64,000 nucleotides of DNA, taken from NCBI RefSeq assembly GCF_017573505.1, contig NZ_JAGEOJ010000024.1, positions 1 through 64,000 on the forward strand, given 5' to 3'. The first letter of the stretch is position 1. Every line of letters starts with the position of its first letter. The notes beneath the pieces were generated by a model, which saw only the letters and a program-made list of their open reading frames with translations, made no database searches and was not told the origin of the DNA. Positions 42,233 to 53,461 of this stretch are shown one piece after another. Made by a program: the position numbers and the translations under genes. The DNA is from Actinomadura barringtoniae (GTDB lineage: Bacteria; Actinomycetota; Actinomycetes; Streptosporangiales; Streptosporangiaceae).

Positions 42233-43159
42233 GTGAGCGATCGACGGTGGGACGGCGGCGCGGCCGATGACGGCGTGCCGGACGAGGGCGCGCGCGACGA
42301 CGTGCGGGGATGGCGGCGGCCCGACGCCTCCATGTCGCTGCTCTCTGACCTGTTCGCCGGAAAGCTCCTCGACCCCGGCTACGCCGAGGCCGCCGCGCGC
42401 CGCAAGGCCGCCGGGGAGCCGCCCCGGCACGGCGGGTTCCGGCGTGTCGGCGTCCTGGCCGTCCTCGTGCTGGTCGGGCTGCTGGCGGCCGTCGCGGTGC
42501 ACGAGGTCCGGCGCAGCGAGCCGCTCGCGCAGAAGCAGCGCAGCAGGCTGATCGGCGAGATCCGCCAGCGCACCGCCGACTCCGACGAACTGCAGCGGCG
42601 CCTCGACCGGCTGCGCGACGAGACCGAGAAGCAGCGCACCGCCGCGCTGGCCCGCAGCGACGACGGGCGCCGCGTCAAGGCCGACCTCACCCGGCAGACC
42701 GCCGCCGCGGCCGCAGCCCCGGTGTCGGGCGACGCCGTCGTGGTCACCCTCGACGACGCGGGCGACGGCGGCGACGGGCGCGGCGGGCCCGACGACGGCC
42801 GGGTCTATGATCAGGACCTTCAGGTGCTGGTGAACGGCCTGTGGGCGGCCGGCGCCACCGCCATCGGGATCAACGGCCAGCGGCTGACCCCGACGACGGC
42901 GATCCGTACCGCGGGCGAGGCCGTCCTGGTCGACTACCGGCCGCTGAGCGGCCCGTACGAGGTCACCGCGATCGGTGACCGGGACCGGATCCATGACGCC
43001 TTCCGCGGCTCGGCGGCCGACAAGCGGTTGCGCCTGCTGCACGAACGCTTCCGGATCCGCTACGACGTCCGCGGGAAGGACGACGCGCGGCTGCCCGCCG
43101 CGGGAACGCTGCAACTGCGCTACGCGCGCCCGGAGGGCGAGGGGGCTCGCCGTCCATGA
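42233..43159 (+). CDS. DUF881 membrane protein (first of two)
   Basis: 308 aa. A cytoplasmic N-terminus of about 70 residues, one helix (VGVLAVLVLVGLLAAVAV), a coiled-coil (SDELQRRLDRLRDETEKQ) and a conserved extracytoplasmic domain (LQVLVNGLWAAGATAIGING, LSGPYEVTAIGD). DUF881 proteins resemble the division protein DivIC/FtsB in layout and form a conserved cluster with the small basic protein. GTG 42233 is 27 bases after lysE. Confidence 0.85.
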   Translation: MSDRRWDGGAADDGVPDEGARDDVRGWRRPDASMSLLSDLFAGKLLDPGYAEAAARRKAAGEPPRHGGFRRVGVLAVLVLVGLLAAVAVHEVRRSEPLAQKQRSRLIGEIRQRTADSDELQRRLDRLRDETEKQRTAALARSDDGRRVKADLTRQTAAAAAAPVSGDAVVVTLDDAGDGGDGRGGPDDGRVYDQDLQVLVNGLWAAGATAIGINGQRLTPTTAIRTAGEAVLVDYRPLSGPYEVTAIGDRDRIHDAFRGSAADKRLRLLHERFRIRYDVRGKDDARLPAAGTLQLRYARPEGEGARRP

Positions 43160-43208
43160 GCGGGCACGGAACGGGGGAGACGATGAGCGAGCGATGGGAG
43201 TGCCGGGC

Positions 43209-43541
43209 GTGATCGCACTGATCGGCCTGGTCGCGGGGGTGGCGCTGGGCCTGTTCTTCGAGCCCACCGTGCCGTTGTGGCTCCAGCCCTACCTGCCGAT
43301 CGCGATCGTGGCGGCGCTGGACGCGATGTTCGGCGGCGTCCGGGCGCGGCTGGAGGGGATCTTCGACGAGAAGGTCTTCGTCGTCTCGTTCGTCAGCAAC
43401 ACCATCGTCGCCGCGCTCATCGTCTTCCTCGGCGACAAGCTCGGCGTCGGCTCCCAGCTGTCGACCGGCGTGGTCGTGGTCCTGGGCATCCGGATCTTCT
43501 CCAACGCCGCGGCCATCCGGCGGAAGCTCTTCGGCGCATGA
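43209..43541 (+). CDS. Small basic family protein (Sbp)
   Basis: 110-aa protein with three membrane helices. LWLQPYLPIAIVAALDAMFG, FVVSFVSNTIVAALIV and the terminal GIRIFSNAAAIRRKLFG match the actinobacterial/Firmicute small basic family (DUF1290, Rv1824-like). GTG 43209 gives the family's normal N-terminus (MIALIGLVAG) and has GGGAG eight bases upstream; the longer ATG 43194 was rejected. It sits between two DUF881 genes and overlaps the second by ATGA. A role at the division site or envelope is likely but unproven. Confidence 0.88.
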   Translation: MIALIGLVAGVALGLFFEPTVPLWLQPYLPIAIVAALDAMFGGVRARLEGIFDEKVFVVSFVSNTIVAALIVFLGDKLGVGSQLSTGVVVVLGIRIFSNAAAIRRKLFGA

Positions 43542-44266
43542 GCGAGGACCAGGCCGGCGACCGGCCGGACGTGGACAGGGACGCGCCCGCACGCCCTCCG
43601 GGGCTGCTGGAGCTGCTGCGGCCGCGCACGAACCTCGGGCAGCTCATCGGCGGGCTGCTCTGCCTCGTCCTCGGCTTCGCCATGGTCGCCCAGGTGCAGT
43701 CGACGCGGCGCGACACCACGTTCGCCACCGCCCGCCAGGACGAGCTCGTCGGCATCCTCTCCGACCTCTCGCAACGTTCCGAACGGCTGCGCGGCGACCT
43801 GCGCGACCTGGAGAACACCAAGGCCGGGCTGGAACGTGACGGGCAGGGCGAGACCGCGCTGGAGGAGGCGCGGCGGCGAGCCACCACCTACGGGCTGCTG
43901 GCGGGCACGCTGCCCGCCGAGGGCCCCGGCATCGAGCTGCTGATCGCCGACCCGCGCCGGTCCGTCCACGCCGTCAACCTGCTGGACGCCCTCCAGGAGC
44001 TGCGCGACGCCGGCGCCGAGGTCATCCAGGTCAACGACGTGCGGGCCGGGGTCGACACCTACTTCCTGGACACGCCCGGCGGCATCACCGCCGACGGGCG
44101 CCGGCTGCAACCGCCGTACACGTTCCTGGCCATCGGAGACGCCCACACCCTGACTACGGCACTGGGCATTCCGGGCGGTGTGGTCAAGACGCTCCAGAAC
44201 GCCGGGGCCGCGCCCACGATCACCCAGCGCGCGCAGATCACCGTTCGCGCGATACGGTCTCGGTGA
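43538..44266 (+). CDS. DUF881 membrane protein (second of two)
   Basis: 242 aa. One helix (LIGGLLCLVLGFAMVAQV) after an acidic/Pro-rich N-terminus, a coiled-coil (LSQRSERLRGDLRDLE), then the DUF881 domain (NLLDALQELRDAGAEVIQVN and PPYTFLAIGDAHTL). ATG 43538 overlaps the small basic protein stop. With the neighbouring DUF881 it probably forms an envelope complex. Confidence 0.88.
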   Translation: MSEDQAGDRPDVDRDAPARPPGLLELLRPRTNLGQLIGGLLCLVLGFAMVAQVQSTRRDTTFATARQDELVGILSDLSQRSERLRGDLRDLENTKAGLERDGQGETALEEARRRATTYGLLAGTLPAEGPGIELLIADPRRSVHAVNLLDALQELRDAGAEVIQVNDVRAGVDTYFLDTPGGITADGRRLQPPYTFLAIGDAHTLTTALGIPGGVVKTLQNAGAAPTITQRAQITVRAIRSR

Positions 44267-44543
44267 GGGGTCTGACATGGTGGTCGGACGGTGTCCGCGC
44301 GGCGGCGTAGACCTGCGATCATCATCGAAGGTAGCTTGGGGGAGTCTTGCTCCCCGCTACGGTTGACCCCTCGGGCACTACCCGCGTAAGTTGCGGCAAC
44401 CGTCGCGATGGTGGGCGGGGGAAGTGGACCGTGGTCGGGGGCGGGTCCCCGGCGTGGGTTGGTACAGGATGCGCGTGACGCGGGGGTGCTCGTGAGGAAC
44501 GAGGTGCCCGCTGCACGCCGATGGTAGGAGGCCGAGCCGATCG
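44267..44543 (+). promoter_or_regulatory. Intergenic region with hairpin and candidate promoter of the FHA gene
   Basis: No gene is seen here. GTAGC..GGGGAG (44331-44344) and CTCCCC-GCTAC (44350-44360) form a bulged stem, probably ending the DUF881 transcript. Directly after it, TTGACC (44363-44368) and TAAGTT (44387-44392), 18 bases apart, suit a sigma-A promoter for the FHA gene. In M. tuberculosis gcvH lies at this place. Confidence 0.5.
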
Positions 44544-45092
44544 ATGCCGAGCGTCTACTGCACGCAGTGCGGTCACGCCAACCCGGATGATGCCCGCTTC
44601 TGCTCGAACTGCGGCTCACCGCTGACGCGGACGGCCGCCCCCTCGCCTCCTCCACAGCCGTACAAGGAGTCCCCTGGCGAGTCGACCTCGACGATCTCCA
44701 TCGGAGGTTTCGAGGCCCTCGAGGCCGCCGACCAGGGCGCCGAGCCCCAGGTCGGCCCGGAGCAGGTCGCGGTCGAGGCGCTGCCGCCCGGCACGGCCCT
44801 GCTGGTGGTCCAGCGCGGCCCGAACGCCGGGAGCCGGTTCCTGCTCGACAAGGACCGCACCTCGGCGGGGCGCCACCCCGAGAGCGACATCTTCCTGGAC
44901 GACGTGACGGTGTCCCGCAGGCACGCCGAGTTCGCCCGGCAGGGCGGCACGTTCTCCGTCCGCGACGTGGGCAGCCTGAACGGCACCTACGTGAACCGGC
45001 AGCGGATCGACCAGGCCGGCCTCTCCGGCGGTGACGAGGTCCAGATCGGCAAGTTCCGCCTGGTGTTCCTGACCAACCCACAGCACGGCTGA
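44544..45092 (+). CDS. FHA-domain protein with zinc ribbon (GarA-like)
   Basis: 182 aa. Residues 6-24 form a zinc ribbon with two Cys pairs (CTQCGH, FCSNCG). A Pro-rich linker leads to ESTSTISI (46-53), placed where GarA has its kinase-phosphorylated ETTS motif. The FHA domain (about 90-178) has the phosphothreonine-binding residues in SAGRHPESDIFLDDVTVSRR and GSLNGTYVNRQ. GarA controls 2-oxoglutarate flux through its FHA domain; the same is inferred here. Monocistronic position before ftsR. Confidence 0.88.
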   Translation: MPSVYCTQCGHANPDDARFCSNCGSPLTRTAAPSPPPQPYKESPGESTSTISIGGFEALEAADQGAEPQVGPEQVAVEALPPGTALLVVQRGPNAGSRFLLDKDRTSAGRHPESDIFLDDVTVSRRHAEFARQGGTFSVRDVGSLNGTYVNRQRIDQAGLSGGDEVQIGKFRLVFLTNPQHG

Positions 45093-45164
45093 CCACATGC
45101 GGCGGCCCGGGCCTGACGGGGGGACCGGGCGGCGCGGGGTCGCGCATCGGCGAGGGGAGGGGCC

Positions 45165-45890
45165 ATGAGCGCACAGCCAGCCCGGGCCCTCATGACGATC
45201 GGGGACGTGCTCGGACGGCTCCGGGCCGAGTTCCCGGACGTCACGATCTCCAAGATCAGGTTCCTGGAGGCGGAGGGGCTGATCGAGCCCCAGCGCAGCC
45301 CGTCGGGCTACCGCAAGTTCGCCGACACCGACGTGGAACGGCTGAGCTTCATCCTCACCGTCCAGCGCGACCACTACCTGCCGCTGCGCGTCATCAAGCA
45401 GCATCTGGAGGCCCTGGACCGGGGCGAGCCGCTCCCGCCGCTCGGCGAGCGGCGCGGCGGCACCGAGCGGCAGCGCCGCCCGCGCACCCTGGTCGCGGCC
45501 GACACGACGGCCGCCGAGCCCGCCGTACGGCTGACCAGGCGGCAGCTGCTGGACGGCGCCGGGATCGACGAGGACCTGCTCGCGCAGCTGGAGGACTACG
45601 GCCTGGTGCGCCGCTCCGGCAAGCACTACGAGGGCGAGGCGCTGACGATCGCGCGGGCCGCGGCGGCGCTCGGCTCGTACGGGTTCGAGGCCCGCAACCT
45701 GCGCGCGATCAAGGCGGCGGCCGAACGGCAGGTCGGCCTCATCGAGCAGGCGGTGGCGCCACAGTTGCGTCGCCGCAGCCCTGGGGCTCATGAGGAGGCG
45801 GCCGAGACCGCCCGCGAGATCGCGGCGCTGTCGGTCCGGTTGCACGAGGCCCTGGTCTCCACCGGCCTCCGCGAAAGCCTGGACCCTTGA
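45165..45890 (+). CDS. ftsR: MerR-family regulator FtsR
   Basis: 241 aa. N-terminal MerR HTH (TIGDVLGRLRAEFPDVTISK and EGLIEPQRSPSGYRKF), then a second winged-helix-like domain (VRLTRRQLLDGAGIDEDLLA) unusual among MerR proteins but typical of the Rv1828/FtsR group. FtsR of Corynebacterium regulates ftsZ. GGGGAGGGGCC precedes ATG 45165. Downstream is the bifunctional nuclease gene. Confidence 0.88.
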   Translation: MSAQPARALMTIGDVLGRLRAEFPDVTISKIRFLEAEGLIEPQRSPSGYRKFADTDVERLSFILTVQRDHYLPLRVIKQHLEALDRGEPLPPLGERRGGTERQRRPRTLVAADTTAAEPAVRLTRRQLLDGAGIDEDLLAQLEDYGLVRRSGKHYEGEALTIARAAAALGSYGFEARNLRAIKAAAERQVGLIEQAVAPQLRRRSPGAHEEAAETAREIAALSVRLHEALVSTGLRESLDP

Positions 45891-46031
45891 TCATGAATCC
45901 GCCGGAGGATTTTCCCGCGCCGTCGGCTCGCCCCCATGTCGGGGGTCGGGTGTACGTTGGCTACAGGGTTGCGTCAGAAGTCGATCTGCTCAACCGGTGA
46001 TCGAGACACCGAGGACCAGCAGGGAGCCGCA

Positions 46032-46502
46032 GTGAAGCAGATGGAGGTCGTCGGCGTCCGGGTCGAGATGCCCTCCAATCAGCCGATCGTCCTGTTGAAG
46101 GAGACGGACGGCGATCGCTACCTGCCCATCTGGATCGGGGCGGTCGAGGCCACCGCGATCGCCTTCGCCCAGCAGGGCGTGCTGCCGGCGCGCCCGCTCA
46201 CCCACGACCTGTTCCGGGACGTCCTGGACTCCCTGGGCGTCCAGCTTCGGACGGTCAACATCGTGGCGCTGCGCGAGGGCATCTTCTTCGCCGATCTGGT
46301 CTTCTCCAACGGCGTCGAGGTGAGCGCACGCCCCTCCGACTCCATCGCCCTCGCCCTGCGCACCGGGGCCACCATCTTCGCCAGCGAGGACGTGCTGGAG
46401 GAGGCGGGGGTGGCCATCCCCGACGAGCAGGAGGACGAGGTGGAGAAGTTCAGGGAGTTCCTGGACACCATCTCGCCGGAGGACTTCGGGCGGGCCGGCT
46501 GA
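46032..46502 (+). CDS. Bifunctional nuclease family protein (DUF151)
   Basis: 156 aa. VEMPSNQPIVLLKETDGDRY and LPIWIGAVEATAIAFAQQG are the BFN-domain hallmarks, with RPSDSIALALR near residue 105. Plant homologues degrade RNA and DNA; bacterial function is unclear. GTG 46032 has GGGAG five bases upstream. A conserved neighbour of FtsR and the second MerR gene in actinomycetes (Rv1829-like). Confidence 0.9.
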   Translation: MKQMEVVGVRVEMPSNQPIVLLKETDGDRYLPIWIGAVEATAIAFAQQGVLPARPLTHDLFRDVLDSLGVQLRTVNIVALREGIFFADLVFSNGVEVSARPSDSIALALRTGATIFASEDVLEEAGVAIPDEQEDEVEKFREFLDTISPEDFGRAG

Positions 46503-46814
46503 CCGTCGCTCGCCGTAGCCGTACGCCGGTTCCGGGGAGTCCTGCGGGGCCGGCGTGAATGCGGGGTCATACGATCGTGTGCGTGGGTTCGCGGTCCGTT
46601 GTTTCCGCAGGGTAACCGGCGGGGTAGGAGTGCGGTGAGAGCGTAGGTGCGCAGTTTGCCCACGTGAAGCCGGTTCATCCGGGCATGCGACGCGCCGACG
46701 ACGAACGTTGACCACACCCTGACCGGCACCTACCGTGCTGGTGGAACACCCGTGGTGTAATTCGTCAAACCCCCTTGACGGAGCGTCGCGGGCTGATAGA
46801 AGCCGGAGGTCCGC
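46503..46814 (+). promoter_or_regulatory. Intergenic region with two promoter candidates and a palindrome before the MerR gene
   Basis: No gene is seen in these 312 bases. TTGACC (46708-46713) with TACCGT (46731-46736) has an exact 17-base spacer. A second pair, TTGACG (46775-46780) and TAGAAG (46797-46802), is 16 bases apart. CGTCAA-ACCCCC-TTGACG (46763-46780) is a perfect 6-bp palindrome covering the second -35 box and could be an operator. Confidence 0.45.
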
Positions 46815-47414
46815 GTGGCGGTGAGCAGCGGCGAGGGCAAGGCGACCCCCGACAGGCGCGTGGCATCACAGCGCGCCGGCGAGCAGGGCCTGCTGTTCGA
46901 CACCGAGGTGTCGGCGCCGCCCGAGGACGTCGGCTACCGCGGTCCAACGGCCTGCTCCGCGGCGGGGATCACCTACCGGCAGCTCGACTACTGGGCGCGC
47001 ACGGAACTGGTCGAGCCCAGCGTGCGGGCCGCCCACGGGTCGGGGAGCCAGCGGCTCTACAGCTTCCGCGACATCCTGGTGCTCAAGGTCGTCAAGCGGC
47101 TGCTGGACACGGGCGTGTCCCTCCAGCAGATCCGCACGGCGGTGACGCACCTGCGCGACCGCGGGGTGAACGACCTGGCACAGATCACGCTGATGAGCGA
47201 CGGTGTGAGCGTCTACGAGTGCACCTCGCCCGACGAGGTCGTGGATCTGCTCCAGGGCGGCCAGGGCGTCTTCGGGATCGCGCTCGGGCGGGTCTGGCAG
47301 GAGGTCGAGGGCAGCCTCGCCGAGCTGCCCGCCGAACGGGCCGCCGTCGACGACGAGCCCGACGAGCACCCGCACGACGAGCTCGCCCACCGCAGGCGTC
47401 GCAGGATCGGCTAG
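46815..47414 (+). CDS. MerR-family regulator (Rv1830-like)
   Basis: 199 aa. A single MerR HTH from about residue 40 (GPTACSAAGITYRQLDYWAR, SGSQRLYSFRDILVLKVVK), then helices ending in a basic tail HRRRRRIG. Unlike classical MerR it carries no effector-cysteine region. GTG 46815 is fixed by GGAGG five bases upstream. It sits between the bifunctional nuclease and gcvP, as in mycobacteria. Confidence 0.88.
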   Translation: MAVSSGEGKATPDRRVASQRAGEQGLLFDTEVSAPPEDVGYRGPTACSAAGITYRQLDYWARTELVEPSVRAAHGSGSQRLYSFRDILVLKVVKRLLDTGVSLQQIRTAVTHLRDRGVNDLAQITLMSDGVSVYECTSPDEVVDLLQGGQGVFGIALGRVWQEVEGSLAELPAERAAVDDEPDEHPHDELAHRRRRRIG

Positions 47415-47425
47415 ACGGCCACTCC

Positions 47426-47457
47426 GGCCGGCCCACCACTCTGGGCCGGCCTGTTTT
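47426..47457. terminator. Intrinsic terminator after the MerR gene
   Basis: GGCCGGCCC, loop ACCACTCT, GGGCCGGCC, then TGTTTT. A 9-bp stem with a real U-tract, 11 bases past the MerR stop; also downstream of the convergent LPG-synthase-like gene. Confidence 0.88.
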
Positions 47458-47531
47458 GTGGGCGTGGCCGACTTCTGTGGACATGGACGGCCTCGGGCCG
47501 GACAGCCTGGGGCCGGACGGCTCCCCGGCCG

Positions 47532-49988
47532 CTAGATCGCTTCTTTTCGCTGTAGGTAGGCGAAGGAGGCCCATCCGGGCAGCACCGGCAGCCAGAACGT
47601 CAGCAGGCGGTACAGCAGCACCGCCGAGGCCGCGGTCTCGGCGGGCAGTCCGGAGATGGTCAGCGCCACCGTGAGGGACGCCTCGACGGCGCCCAGGCCG
47701 CCCGGGGTGGGCGCGGCCGACCCGACGGCGTTGGCGGTCAGGTAGACGACCACGACCGAGGTCCAGTGCAGCGAGCCGCCGAACGCGCGGATCGAGACGT
47801 CCAGGCAGACCACGAAGCTCGCGCTGAGCAGCAGGATGCCGCCCATGCCCGTGATCATCTTGCGGGGGGACTGCAGGACGTCCACCAGGCGGGGCACGAC
47901 GCCGGAGAACATGCTCTTCAGCCGGGCCGTCACGGTCCGGCGGGCCTTGGGGATGGTCATCGCCAGGCCCGCGAGGATCGCGGCGGTCAGCAGGACGATC
48001 ACGATCAGCCGGGACGGCGCCAGGTCCTTGGTGGCGTTGGTGGTGGAGCCGGTGATGAAGCCGAACGAGATCAGCAGCAGGATGTGGGTGACCATGCCCA
48101 TGAGCTGGGAGGCGCCCACGCTGGCCACGGCGGGTCCGGGCCGTACGCCGCTGCGCTGCAGGTAGCGGGTGTTCAGCGCCACGCCCGCGACGGCGGCGGG
48201 TGCGACCAGCTTCACGAAGGACCCCGCCAGCTGGACCAGGACCGTGCGCCACAGGGGGAGCCGTTCGGGCACGAAGCCGATCAGCATCCACGCCGCGGCG
48301 ACGTAACTGACGCCCGCCGCGGCCACGCCGACCGCCGCCCACCACCACTTGGCCGTGGCGGCCAGATGGGTCAGGTCCACGCTGGAGACCTGCGGGATGA
48401 CGATGTAGGCCGCGAACGTGAGGGCGACCATGCTGATGATCGTCCGGGGGCGGAACCGTTCCAGCTGGACGGGCGCGATCGTCGTCTCGGGCTCCAGCCG
48501 GACGATCTGCTCGCGGATCTGGGGGAGGAGCTCCTTGTCGTGCCGTACCGCCGCGCGGCTCTCGCGGCTCAGCGCCACCCGCTGCAGCAGCGGGACGGCG
48601 CCCGCCAGGGTCGCCTCGCCGACGACCTTGACGGCGGTGGCGACGGTCCGCTCGGCCCCGACCCGCAGGGCCAGGGTGGTGAGCAGCTGGGTCAGGTCCA
48701 GGCGGAGCGCCAGGTCACCGGCGGCGATCTCGCCGGAACGCATGTCGATGATGTGCGCGCGGCCGTCGGCGGCGATCAGGATGGCCTCGCCGTCCAGCCG
48801 CCGGTGCGCCAGCCGGCTCGCCTGGAGGCGCTTCAGCTGCCGCCAGACGTCCACCAGGAGCTCGTCGGTGATCTCCTCGTCGGCGAGCGAGCTGAGGCGG
48901 CGGCCCTGGACGTGCTCGTAGGCCAGCAGGGCGGCCTCGGTGCCGACCTCGCTGGTGCCGACCAGGCGGGGGGTGCGGACGCCGGCCGCGGTGGCGGCGT
49001 AGGACATCAGCGACTCCTGCTCCAGTGAGCGGCGCAGGGAGCGCAGGGCCCGGCGGGGCGGGTTCGCGCGGAGCCTGAGCAGCCGCCAGACCCGGTAGAA
49101 CAGACCGGCGGTCTGCTGGTCGCGGTCCAGCACGTTCAGCCGCAGCTGCCACTCGCCGCTCGGCAGCGCCCGGCCGCCGCGCTCGACGGCGACGAAGTAG
49201 ACCCGGGGGCCGTCGGGCAGGGCGGCGGCCTGACGGGCTCTGAGCGGCTTGAAGCCGAGCCGGGACAGCGCCGCCATCACCGAGGTGCCCGGCGGGCGCG
49301 GATTGGGCGTTCCGACGGCGTAGAGCGTGCCGTGGCCGAACGCGCGGCCCAGGAAGTAGGTGGCGGCGAGCGCCGACACCGAGGCGTAGGAGGCGGTGAG
49401 GCCGGTCAGCGCGGCCAGGCCGATCATCGCCCAGGTGGCGGCCTGCCAGCGGGTGCGCCCGGCCATGCCGACGGCCGTGACGAACGCGATGACCGGCGCG
49501 ATGTCGGTGTGCACCGGGGCGGTGTCGTGGCCGCCCCAGATCAGCGAGTCCAGCACGCCGCCGGGCGCCGACGGCGCGACCCAGTCGTCCAGGATGATCG
49601 TCAGCGCGAACGCCAGGACCGCCGCGAGCAGCGCGATCGCCACCCGCATGCCGTCCTTGTGGAACATCCGTTCGATCGCGAACGCGACCGGGACGGCCAG
49701 CACGCCGAAGCTGGAGGCCAGCGTCGCCAGGGACAGCAGGATGCGCGGCGCGTGCGCGGTGCCCTCGACGATGTCGCTCTGCAGGCCGTGCGTGGTCTGC
49801 TTAGCGATCGACACCAGCACCATGACCGCGACCAGGCCGAGGACCGAGGCCGCGAAACGGATCGCGTCGGTCGGGCGGCGGATGCGGTCGGGGGCCTCGG
49901 GCTCGTCCACGGGCACGCCGACGGTCGGGGCGCCGAGCTCCTCTGGCTGCGGCGCCTCGTCATGGGTCTGCGTCACGCCCTGAGTCAC
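47532..49988 (-). CDS. Large membrane protein: kinase-like middle domain and LPG-synthase-type (UPF0104) transmembrane domain
   Basis: 818 aa. N-terminal third: about 6 helices (from VLGLVAVMVLVSIAK). Middle (about 280-480): a soluble domain like an aminoglycoside-phosphotransferase/ABC1 kinase (EHVQGRRLSSLADEEITDEL, HRRLDGEAILIAADGRAHII), with an IDMRSGE motif in the DFG place; the catalytic Asp-x4-Asn is degenerate. C-terminal (about 510-818): flippase-like UPF0104/YbhN helices with SAAPTPGGLGAVEASL. It could move or modify a lipid. GTG 49988 follows AGGTGG. It intervenes between merR and gcvP. Confidence 0.85.
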   Translation of the reverse strand: MTQGVTQTHDEAPQPEELGAPTVGVPVDEPEAPDRIRRPTDAIRFAASVLGLVAVMVLVSIAKQTTHGLQSDIVEGTAHAPRILLSLATLASSFGVLAVPVAFAIERMFHKDGMRVAIALLAAVLAFALTIILDDWVAPSAPGGVLDSLIWGGHDTAPVHTDIAPVIAFVTAVGMAGRTRWQAATWAMIGLAALTGLTASYASVSALAATYFLGRAFGHGTLYAVGTPNPRPPGTSVMAALSRLGFKPLRARQAAALPDGPRVYFVAVERGGRALPSGEWQLRLNVLDRDQQTAGLFYRVWRLLRLRANPPRRALRSLRRSLEQESLMSYAATAAGVRTPRLVGTSEVGTEAALLAYEHVQGRRLSSLADEEITDELLVDVWRQLKRLQASRLAHRRLDGEAILIAADGRAHIIDMRSGEIAAGDLALRLDLTQLLTTLALRVGAERTVATAVKVVGEATLAGAVPLLQRVALSRESRAAVRHDKELLPQIREQIVRLEPETTIAPVQLERFRPRTIISMVALTFAAYIVIPQVSSVDLTHLAATAKWWWAAVGVAAAGVSYVAAAWMLIGFVPERLPLWRTVLVQLAGSFVKLVAPAAVAGVALNTRYLQRSGVRPGPAVASVGASQLMGMVTHILLLISFGFITGSTTNATKDLAPSRLIVIVLLTAAILAGLAMTIPKARRTVTARLKSMFSGVVPRLVDVLQSPRKMITGMGGILLLSASFVVCLDVSIRAFGGSLHWTSVVVVYLTANAVGSAAPTPGGLGAVEASLTVALTISGLPAETAASAVLLYRLLTFWLPVLPGWASFAYLQRKEAI

Positions 49989-50262
49989 GCACCACCTGCC
50001 GGACCGTTCACTGAGATCAGCGTCTCAGACCCCTCGGCAGGTAGTCGAGCGCGGCCCGCGAACGGGTTCCGCTTGGGTACACCGGTGCCTTGTATTCTTC
50101 TCGCCCCCTGCCTCACGGCCGCCCCTCCGTGAGTCTCACGTATCGTAACGCGGTGGATCCAGGCGGTTGATCATGCCCCGTCCGCCACGCCCGGGGCGAT
50201 ACCGGCGGCGATCGTTCGCCCGCTCGTTGGATAGAGTTCCCATATACACATGCCGTCGACCC

Positions 50263-50448
50263 TGTGCGGGAGAGATTCCACGCAGCCAGCGTGGGACGCC
50301 GAAGGGGCAACCTCCCCGGAACCTCTCAGGCAAAAGGACCGCTCGGGCGAGGCACCTCTGGAAAGCAGGCGGTCTTCGCCTCACCGAAGGGGAAACCCCG
50401 CGACGCGGCGGGTGAAGCTCTCAGGTGCCCATGACAGAGGGGGAGACC
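50263..50448 (+). promoter_or_regulatory. Tandem glycine riboswitch
   Basis: Two glycine aptamers in line. The first has GTGCGGGAGAGATTCCACG, GCCGAAGGGGCAACCTCCCC and CTCTCAGGCAAAAGGACCG. The second has TCACCGAAGGGGAAACCCC and GAAGCTCTCAGGTGCCCATG with ACAGAGGGGGAG. Leader of gcvP; glycine binding is expected to turn expression on. Confidence 0.95.
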
Positions 50449-50479
50449 GGCCATCGGCCCACAGGGGCCGTTGGTGGCC
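50449..50479 (+). promoter_or_regulatory. Hairpin after the glycine riboswitch (expression platform candidate)
   Basis: CGGCCC, loop ACAG, GGGCCG, enclosed by GGCCA/TGGCC, between the second aptamer and the gcvP ribosome site AGGAGG (50500-50505). It has no U-tract, so it may act on translation or be a spacer rather than terminate. Confidence 0.45.
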
Positions 50480-50513
50480 CTGAGCGACCGCAGCAGCCCA
50501 GGAGGCTTCCCCA

Positions 50514-53393
<2,880 letters not shown>

Positions 53394-53417
53394 TCGCCCG
53401 AACCGACGCCGTTCCGG

Positions 53418-53461
53418 ATCGCCCCCGGCAGGTGCCCTCTGCGGTACCGGCCGGGGGCGAT
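53418..53461 (+). terminator. gcvP terminator embedded in the antisense AraC gene
   Basis: ATCGCCCCCGGC (53418-53429) and GCCGGGGGCGAT (53450-53461): a perfect 12-bp stem with a 20-base loop, 24 bases past the gcvP stop and inside the AraC coding region on the other strand. Confidence 0.6.
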
